Part shown: positions 32,324-37,867 of the stretch, piece by piece
Numbering within the stretch: position 1 is the stretch's first letter
How the letters are laid out: every line of letters begins with the position of its first letter
NCBI GenBank assembly: GCA_021737045.1
Contig: JAIPES010000017.1
Span: forward strand, 1-37,867
Length of the DNA stretch: 37,867 nt
From: Desulfobacteraceae bacterium
GTDB taxonomy: Bacteria > Desulfobacterota > Desulfobacteria > Desulfobacterales > Desulfosalsimonadaceae
Direction of reading: 5' to 3'
Notes under the pieces: generated by a model
Databases searched by the model: none
What the model was told of the DNA's origin: nothing
What the model saw: only the letters and a program-made list of their open reading frames with translations
Position numbers and translations under genes: made by a program

Positions 32324-33376
32324 ATGGCGAAACTGGATTTTGGCGGAGTGGAAGAAGAGGTGATCACCTCTGATGAATTCACCATGGAACAGGCCCGTGA
32401 GGTTTTGAAAGACGAAACCATCGTGGTGCTCGGATACGGCGTGCAGGGCCCGGCCCAGGCGCTGAACCTCAAGGACAACGGGCTTTCGGTGATCGTGGGC
32501 CAGCTCGAGGGCGACGAGTACTGGCAAAAGGCCGTCTCCGACGGATTTGTGCCCGGAGAAACCCTTTTCCCTCTGGAAGAGGCGGCAAAGCGCGGCACCA
32601 TCATCATGGAGCTGATGTCTGATGCCGGCCAGGTGGCCACATGGCCCAAAATCAAACAATGCCTCAATGAAGGCGACGCCCTGTATTTCTCCCACGGGTT
32701 TTCCATTGTCTACAAGGACCAGACAGAAGTTATCCCGCCGGAAAACGTGGATGTGATCCTCGTGGCCCCCAAGGGCTCGGGCACCAGCGTGCGCAACAAC
32801 TTCCTGGAAGGCCAGGGCATCAACTCCAGTTTTGCCATCCATCAGGATTACACCGGCCGCGCCAGGCAGCGGGCACTGGCCATCGGCATTGCCATCGGCT
32901 CGGGATATCTGTTTCCCACCACGTTTGAAAAAGAGGTGTTCAGCGATCTCACCGGTGAGCGCGGCGTGCTCATGGGATGCCTGGCCGGTGTCATGGAAGC
33001 CCAGTACAACACCCTGCGCAGCCACGGTCACAGCCCCAGCGAGGCGTTTAACGAAACCGTGGAGGAGCTCACCCAGAGTCTGATCCGGCTTGTGGATCAA
33101 AACGGCATGGACTGGATGTTTTCCAACTGCAGCACCACGGCCCAGCGCGGCGCCCTGGACTGGGCCCCCAAGTTCCGGGATGCCGTGGCCCCGGTGTTTG
33201 AAAACCTGTATCAAAGTGTTGCCTCCGGCAAAGAAACCCAGCGGGTCCTGGAAGCCAACAGCACACCGGATTACCGGGAAAAACTGACCCGGGAACTCGA
33301 TGCCATCAAAAATTCCGAAATGTGGACGGCCGGGGCGGCTGTCCGCTCCCTGCGGCCGGACCGCCGCGGAAAATAA
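32324..33376 (+). CDS. ilvC: Ketol-acid reductoisomerase
   Basis: 350 residues. N-terminal Rossmann motif LGYGVQGPAQALNL (G37, G39, G42), followed by the cofactor loop VIVGQLEGDEYW (58-67). C-terminal helical catalytic domain with VAPKGSGTSVR, DLTGERGVLMG and SEAFNETVEELTQS supplying Mg2+ ligands. It converts acetolactate to dihydroxy-isovalerate. The loop has E62, D64 and E65 where NADPH enzymes tend to have Arg, Lys or Ser, which suggests NADH use. GGAGGACAAAG precedes the ATG. Confidence 0.95.
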   Translation: MAKLDFGGVEEEVITSDEFTMEQAREVLKDETIVVLGYGVQGPAQALNLKDNGLSVIVGQLEGDEYWQKAVSDGFVPGETLFPLEEAAKRGTIIMELMSDAGQVATWPKIKQCLNEGDALYFSHGFSIVYKDQTEVIPPENVDVILVAPKGSGTSVRNNFLEGQGINSSFAIHQDYTGRARQRALAIGIAIGSGYLFPTTFEKEVFSDLTGERGVLMGCLAGVMEAQYNTLRSHGHSPSEAFNETVEELTQSLIRLVDQNGMDWMFSNCSTTAQRGALDWAPKFRDAVAPVFENLYQSVASGKETQRVLEANSTPDYREKLTRELDAIKNSEMWTAGAAVRSLRPDRRGK

Positions 33377-33474
33377 TCAACCCCCAAATTGTGCGATTTC
33401 CAATCAAATGAATTAGTTTTAAAAATCTGAAACGCTCAATTTCGGTAATACAGAAGTAAAAAAAGAAGGTTTCC

Positions 33475-35094
33475 ATGAAATCCATACGGCTTTATGACAC
33501 CACCCTGAGAGACGGCACCCAGGGAGAAAAAATCAGTTTCACGGCCCAGGACAAGCTCAAGGTCGCCCGCAAACTCGATGATATGGGCATCCATTACATC
33601 GAGGGCGGGTGGCCCGGGGCCTCTGCCAAGGACTTTGATTTTTTCCAACTGGCGGCCAAAGAAACGTTTCAGCATGCCAGGATAGCGGCATTTTGCGCAA
33701 CGCACAAGCACGGCAGCACGCCTGAAGACGACCGGCAGCTCAACGTGGTCCTTGAAAGCGGCGCCGCGGTGGGCACCATTGTGGGCAAAACCTGGGATCT
33801 GCATGTCACAAAGATCCTGGGCATCCCCCTGGAAGCCAACCTGGAGATGATCGAAAACTCTGTGGCCTACCTGAAAAAAAACGGCCTGGAAGTGCACTAC
33901 GATGCCGAGCACTTTTTTGACGGGCACAAGGAAAACCCGGAGTACGCCGCCCGCACCATAAGGGCGGCCGTGTCCGGGGGTGCGGATGCCATCTGCCTGT
34001 GCGACACCAACGGCGGGGCCCTGCCCCATGAGATCGAGGAGATCACCACGGCCATCCGGGAAGTGATCGACAGCTGCACTGACCGGCCCATTCATATCGG
34101 AATTCACACCCACAACGATTCAAACCTTGCCGTGGCCAACTCCATTGTCGCGGTTCGCGCCGGGGCCACAATCGTTCAGGGCACCATCAACGGTTACGGG
34201 GAGCGGTGCGGCAATGCGGATCTGACTTCGATTATCCCGATTCTTCAGCTGAAAATGGGCTATGCGTGTATTTCCGATGAAAACCTGGCAAAGCTTCAGA
34301 AAGTGTCGCTGTATGTGAGTGAAACCGCCAACATGACGCCCGTCAACAGCCGTCCCTTTGTGGGTAAAAGCGCTTTTACCCACAAGGGCGGGCTGCACGT
34401 GGACGCCATCATGAAAGAGCCCCGGTCCTATGAACACATCACCCCGGAACTTGTGGGCAACCGCCGCCGTGTGCTGATCTCGGACATGGCCGGCAAGGGC
34501 AATATCCGCTACAAGGCCAGGGAACTGGGATTTCCGGTGGATGAAAACGGATATGACTATGCAGAAATCGTCAACACGGTCAAACGGCTGGAGCAGGAAG
34601 GCTACCAGTACGACGTGGCAGACGGATCCCTGCGCATTCTCATGGAAAAGCTCACGGACCAGTTTCAGCCGTGCTTTGAGCTCGAATCCTTCCGGGTAAC
34701 CGTGGAAAAGGAAAAAGACCGTCCGTGCCATTCCCATGCCATGATCAAGATCAACGTGGAGGGCATCGAGGAAATCACCGCCGCAGAAGGCCACGGCCCG
34801 GTCAGCGCCCTGGACAATTCCCTGCGCAAGGCATTAAACAATGTCTACCGCAATGTGCTCGACCCGGTCCATCTCGTGGATTTCAAGGTCCGGGTGTTAG
34901 ACGGCAGAGACGGCACCGGCGCCAAGGTCCGGGTGCTGATCGAATCCCGGGATGAAGAGACCATCTGGAGCACCATCGGGGTTTCCGAAGACATTATCGA
35001 GGCAAGCTGGCAGGCCCTGGCAGACAGCTTCCAGTACAAACTGGCGCGGATCACCAACGGCAACAACCAGAGCGTGCAGGAGCAAGGGAAATGA
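33475..35094 (+). CDS. cimA: (R)-citramalate synthase
   Basis: 539 residues. The HMGL-like barrel begins LYDTTLRDGTQGEKISFTAQ and contains EGGWPGASAKDFDFF and HTHNDSNLAVANS with the metal-binding HxH. The C-terminal LeuA-type dimer/regulatory domain starts around residue 400. The KISF/GGWPG features separate CimA from LeuA and HcS. It makes citramalate from pyruvate and acetyl-CoA, the threonine-independent route to 2-oxobutyrate and isoleucine. No ilvA (threonine dehydratase) is seen in the window. It overlaps leuA by 4 bases (ATGA). Confidence 0.93.
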   Translation: MKSIRLYDTTLRDGTQGEKISFTAQDKLKVARKLDDMGIHYIEGGWPGASAKDFDFFQLAAKETFQHARIAAFCATHKHGSTPEDDRQLNVVLESGAAVGTIVGKTWDLHVTKILGIPLEANLEMIENSVAYLKKNGLEVHYDAEHFFDGHKENPEYAARTIRAAVSGGADAICLCDTNGGALPHEIEEITTAIREVIDSCTDRPIHIGIHTHNDSNLAVANSIVAVRAGATIVQGTINGYGERCGNADLTSIIPILQLKMGYACISDENLAKLQKVSLYVSETANMTPVNSRPFVGKSAFTHKGGLHVDAIMKEPRSYEHITPELVGNRRRVLISDMAGKGNIRYKARELGFPVDENGYDYAEIVNTVKRLEQEGYQYDVADGSLRILMEKLTDQFQPCFELESFRVTVEKEKDRPCHSHAMIKINVEGIEEITAAEGHGPVSALDNSLRKALNNVYRNVLDPVHLVDFKVRVLDGRDGTGAKVRVLIESRDEETIWSTIGVSEDIIEASWQALADSFQYKLARITNGNNQSVQEQGK

Positions 35095-36629
35095 AGGAAA
35101 AGGTATACATATTGGACACCACCCTGCGCGACGGGGAACAGTCGCCCGGGGCAAGCATGAACACTGCCGAAAAGGTCCGCCTGGCCACCCAGCTGGAAAA
35201 ACTGGGGGTGGATGCCATAGAAGCCGGGTTTCCCGCGGCTTCAGAGGGCGATTTCGAGGCGGTGGCCGAAGTGGCGCGGAAGGTGAGCAACTCTGAGGTC
35301 GTCGCCCTGGCCCGGGCCTCGGTGCATGACATTGACCGGGCCTGGAAGGCGGTGGGCCATGCAGCCAAGCCCCGCATCCACACGTTTCTGGCCACCTCGG
35401 ATATTCACATGCAGTACAAGCTCAGCATGTCCCGCGACGAGGTGCTCAAAAGCGCGGTGGACGCGGTCAAATACGCATGCTCATTTACCGGTAACGTGGA
35501 ATTTTCCGCAGAAGACGGCTCCAGAAGTGATCCGGATTTTCTGTGCCAGGTCTTTGAAGCCGTGATCAATGCCGGGGCAAAGGTGATCAACCTGCCCGAT
35601 ACAGTAGGCTATGCCGTGCCCCATGAGTTCGGCGAGCTTGTGGCTTACGTGCGCAAAAACACACCCGGGATTGACAGGGTGATTTTAAGCGTGCACTGCC
35701 ACAACGATCTGGGCCTGGCTGTGGCCAACACACTGGCGGCCATTGAAAACGGCGCCCGGCAGGCTGAAGTCACCATCAACGGCATTGGCGAGCGGGCCGG
35801 CAACACGTCTTTGGAAGAGCTGGTCATGACGTTAAACACCCGGCCCACTTACCTGCCGGTGACAACAGCCATTGAAACCACTCGCATCTACCGGATCAGC
35901 CGGCTGGTGAGCATGATCACGGGTATGCCGGTTCAGCCCAACAAGGCCATTGTGGGGGCCAACGCCTTTGCCCACGAAGCCGGTATTCATCAGCATGGGG
36001 TCCTGGCCAATCCCATGACCTACGAGATCATGAAGCCAGAGACCATCGGCCTGACCACCAGCAAGCTGGTCATGGGCAAGCACTCGGGCAAGCACGCCCT
36101 GCACAAGCATTTGAAAACCATCGGCTATGATCTTTCCGAAGAAGAACTCAGGCTGGTGTTCAAAAAATTCAAGGAACTGGCGGACAAGAAAAAGGTGGTG
36201 CTTGACGAGGATCTCGAGGCCCTGGTCAATGAAGGCGTGTTGCGCACAGCAGACATTTATTCCCTGCAGTATCTGCATGTCACCGCCGGAACCACGGTGC
36301 TGCCCACGGCCACGGTGAAAATGCTGATCAACGGCGCGGAAGCCTTTTGCACCGGCAGCGGAAACGGCCCCATTGACGCGACGTTTAACGCCATCTCAGA
36401 GTTGACCCAAACCCAGTCCTCGCTTCTGCGCTTTTCTGTCAACGCCCTGACCGGGGGCACGGACGCCCAGGGTGAAGTGACAGTGCGGGTCAAGGAAGAT
36501 GAAATCATTGCCCTGGGCCGGGGCGCGGACCCGGATATTATCACCGCCAGTGCATACGCCTATATCAATGGACTAAACCGGCTGGAATATCTAAAGGAAA
36601 ACCCGGCGCGCACATCCGAAGCGCTTTAA
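35091..36629 (+). CDS. leuA: 2-isopropylmalate synthase
   Basis: 512 residues. LDTTLRDGEQSPGASM at the N-terminus, the metal-binding HCHNDLGLAVANTLAA and GIGERAGNTSLEE in the barrel, and a LeuA dimer domain in the last ~120 residues. It commits 2-oxoisovalerate to leucine. It is the last gene of the ilv/leu operon. leuCDB are not in the window, so later leucine steps are encoded elsewhere. AAGGAA-type bases lie before the ATG inside cimA. Confidence 0.95.
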   Translation: MKEKVYILDTTLRDGEQSPGASMNTAEKVRLATQLEKLGVDAIEAGFPAASEGDFEAVAEVARKVSNSEVVALARASVHDIDRAWKAVGHAAKPRIHTFLATSDIHMQYKLSMSRDEVLKSAVDAVKYACSFTGNVEFSAEDGSRSDPDFLCQVFEAVINAGAKVINLPDTVGYAVPHEFGELVAYVRKNTPGIDRVILSVHCHNDLGLAVANTLAAIENGARQAEVTINGIGERAGNTSLEELVMTLNTRPTYLPVTTAIETTRIYRISRLVSMITGMPVQPNKAIVGANAFAHEAGIHQHGVLANPMTYEIMKPETIGLTTSKLVMGKHSGKHALHKHLKTIGYDLSEEELRLVFKKFKELADKKKVVLDEDLEALVNEGVLRTADIYSLQYLHVTAGTTVLPTATVKMLINGAEAFCTGSGNGPIDATFNAISELTQTQSSLLRFSVNALTGGTDAQGEVTVRVKEDEIIALGRGADPDIITASAYAYINGLNRLEYLKENPARTSEAL

Positions 36630-36661
36630 AGCATTTCCGCGCTCCGGATGCGGCGATTTGA

Positions 36662-37585
36662 TTAATCAACTGCGATGGTTTTGATCAGATCGGTAATCCG
36701 GCTGATGCGGTTTTGCTCCATGTAGGCAACAAGGCCGTCGATGATTTCCGTTGTCACTGAAGGGTTGACAAAATTGGCCGTGCCCACCTGCACGGCCGTG
36801 GCCCCGGCGATCATGAATTCCAGGACGTCTTGGGCGCACATGATGCCGCCGATGCCGATGACAGGAATGTTTACAGCCCCTGCCACCTGCCAGACCATGC
36901 GCAGGGCAACGGGCTTGATGGCCGGGCCGGACAGTCCGCCGGTGATATTGCCCAGCTTGGGACGGCGGGTATGAATATCCACGGCCATGCCGGTGATGGT
37001 GTTGATCAGCGATACAGCGTCAGCCCCGCAGTCTTCCACCTTTTTTGCGATACAGACAATATCTGAGACATTGGGGGTAAGTTTGATGATCACCGGCTTG
37101 GTGGTTTTTTTGCGGACTGCTGTCACCACCGTGGCCGCCGCGTCCGGATCCGCCCCGAAGGCCACGCCCCCGGCCTTGACATTGGGGCATGAAATATTGA
37201 TTTCCATGCCCGCGATCTGTTCTACCGGGTCCATGCGCGCAGCCAGTTCTGCGTACTCCTCCACGGTTTTGGCGTAGGTGTTGACAATCACCGGGGTGTC
37301 ATAGGCGGCCAGCCTGGGCAGCCGGTCGTTTAAAAAAGCCTGAATGCCGATGTTCTCCAGGCCGATGGCGTTTAACATGCCGCAGGCGGTTTCCACGATC
37401 CGCGGCGGGGGGTTGCCTGCGGCCGGCTGCAGGGAAAGGCCCTTGACCACAATGGCCCCCAGGGCATTGAGGTCCACCAGATCCGAGAACTCCAGGCCGT
37501 AGCCGAAAGTGCCGGATGCAGTCATCACGGGATTTTTCAGACAAATGCCGCCGATATCCACGGCCAGGTCCGGGTGCTGGGTCAT
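36662..37585 (-). CDS. pyrD: Dihydroorotate dehydrogenase, catalytic subunit (class 1B)
   Basis: 307 residues. FMN-binding and substrate blocks TASGTFGYGLEF, VNTYAKTVEEY and INISCPNVKAGG with C133 as the catalytic base. The Cys, with KLTPNVSDI and GGLSGPAIKP, marks class 1B, which normally pairs with PyrK to use NAD+. No pyrK lies within the 282 bp upstream, which holds a palindrome, so PyrK must be encoded elsewhere or further off. It is convergent with the ilv/leu operon. Confidence 0.94.
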   Translation of the reverse strand: MTQHPDLAVDIGGICLKNPVMTASGTFGYGLEFSDLVDLNALGAIVVKGLSLQPAAGNPPPRIVETACGMLNAIGLENIGIQAFLNDRLPRLAAYDTPVIVNTYAKTVEEYAELAARMDPVEQIAGMEINISCPNVKAGGVAFGADPDAAATVVTAVRKKTTKPVIIKLTPNVSDIVCIAKKVEDCGADAVSLINTITGMAVDIHTRRPKLGNITGGLSGPAIKPVALRMVWQVAGAVNIPVIGIGGIMCAQDVLEFMIAGATAVQVGTANFVNPSVTTEIIDGLVAYMEQNRISRITDLIKTIAVD

Positions 37586-37743
37586 AATGCCTTTCCGTTT
37601 TGTCAGACAATGGGGATAAAAGACTCCTTGGTGCAGTGAAAATCAATGACATGAAACCGCGGCTCGGTCAAGAAGGAAAACCGGAAAAAAATGGTGGCAT
37701 GGAGGAAGAAAGCCCTGCGGCCGGGGACGGTTTTTTCGCTCCT

Positions 37744-37864
37744 GAGCCTTTTTGCGGATTCAGCCGATGCCTTCGCCGAAATTTCAAAAACTCGGGCATT
37801 CGCCCTCAAACAGTTTGAAATTTTCCGGCTCCGGCATCGGCTGAATTTTCCCGCAAAAATTCTC
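37744..37864. repeat. Giant palindrome, family 3 copy 2
   Basis: The arms GAG...TTTTTGCGG...TTCAGCCGATGCC and their complement up to 37864 enclose the conserved 39-bp heart at 37782-37820, which matches the heart of copy 1 (26557-26595, inverted) at about 36 of 39 positions. The outer arms are unrelated to those of copy 1. It lies upstream of pyrD at the window edge. Confidence 0.8.
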
Positions 37865-37867
37865 AAT

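Noticed and set aside
32219-33214. A 331-codon open reading on the minus strand over ilvC
   Set aside because: It mirrors the codons of a well-supported gene in GC-rich DNA, has no recognisable motif and no ribosome site, and runs into a palindrome.
1-37867. CRISPR array or tRNA genes
   Set aside because: The repeats present are dispersed palindromes, not regularly spaced short repeats, and no cloverleaf with conserved T-loop was found.

Overview
The window looks like chromosomal DNA from a strictly anaerobic, GC-rich member of the Desulfobacterota, most likely a sulfate reducer near the Desulfobacterales. This rests on gene content rather than on a marker gene: a YedF/LysR selenium-metabolism pair, a tungsten-type aldehyde:ferredoxin oxidoreductase, a DVU0298-type protein, many stand-alone rubredoxins, ferredoxins and flavodoxins, and a complete citramalate-type branched-chain amino acid operon. 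I see no rRNA, tRNA, CRISPR array, phage or transposase gene.

Layout. 0.1-2.8 kb: yedF and a divergent selenium-associated LysR regulator, then a TrmJ-like RNA methyltransferase. 3.1-6.9 kb: an aldehyde:ferredoxin oxidoreductase, a protein with a possible beta-grasp domain ending in Gly-Gly, a MoaD/ThiS-like protein and a ThiF/MoeB-like activating enzyme, plausibly serving the pterin cofactor of the oxidoreductase. 6.9-11.9 kb, all minus strand: an oxygen-defence and electron-transfer block (ferritin-like protein, two small rubredoxins, flavodoxin, then flavodiiron protein, ferredoxin, DsrE-like protein, HEAT-like protein and an iron-sulfur flavoprotein fused to an arsenate-reductase domain). 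12.1-14.7 kb: a small conserved protein, SfsA and a PAS/sigma-54 activator. 14.9-21.0 kb, all minus strand: an iron locus (DtxR-family regulator, FeoA, FeoB, two exported proteins whose mature ends should begin with His, a FeoB-associated Cys-rich membrane peptide and an LbtU-like porin). 21.1-24.6 kb: a small protein and a divergent HD-domain/ferredoxin pair around an FNR-type palindrome, a tandem UspA protein and TrmO. 24.8-27.7 kb: RlmD and an alpha/beta hydrolase separated by about 700 bp of stacked palindromes. 27.7-36.6 kb: the ilv/leu operon ilvD-ilvB-ilvN-ilvC-cimA-leuA. 36.7-37.6 kb: pyrD on the opposite strand.

Two things stand out. First, the ilv operon is preceded by what reads as a complete ribosome-mediated attenuator: a promoter candidate, a 28-residue leader peptide in which half the residues are Ile, Val or Leu, a perfect 14-bp terminator stem with a T run, and a 13-bp antiterminator whose first strand overlaps the leader stop codon. 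Second, the intergenic spaces carry at least three families of dispersed palindromes. Family 1 is a 125-bp element with five close copies and one divergent copy. Family 2 is a short hairpin followed by 3-4 tandem TTAAGTG-like units, in three copies. Family 3 is a long palindrome with a conserved 39-bp heart, in two copies. In families 1 and 3 some copies keep the heart but have different outer arms that are still mutually complementary, which suggests that the folded shape is under selection.

All functions are inferred from motifs and remembered family resemblance. No database search was run.
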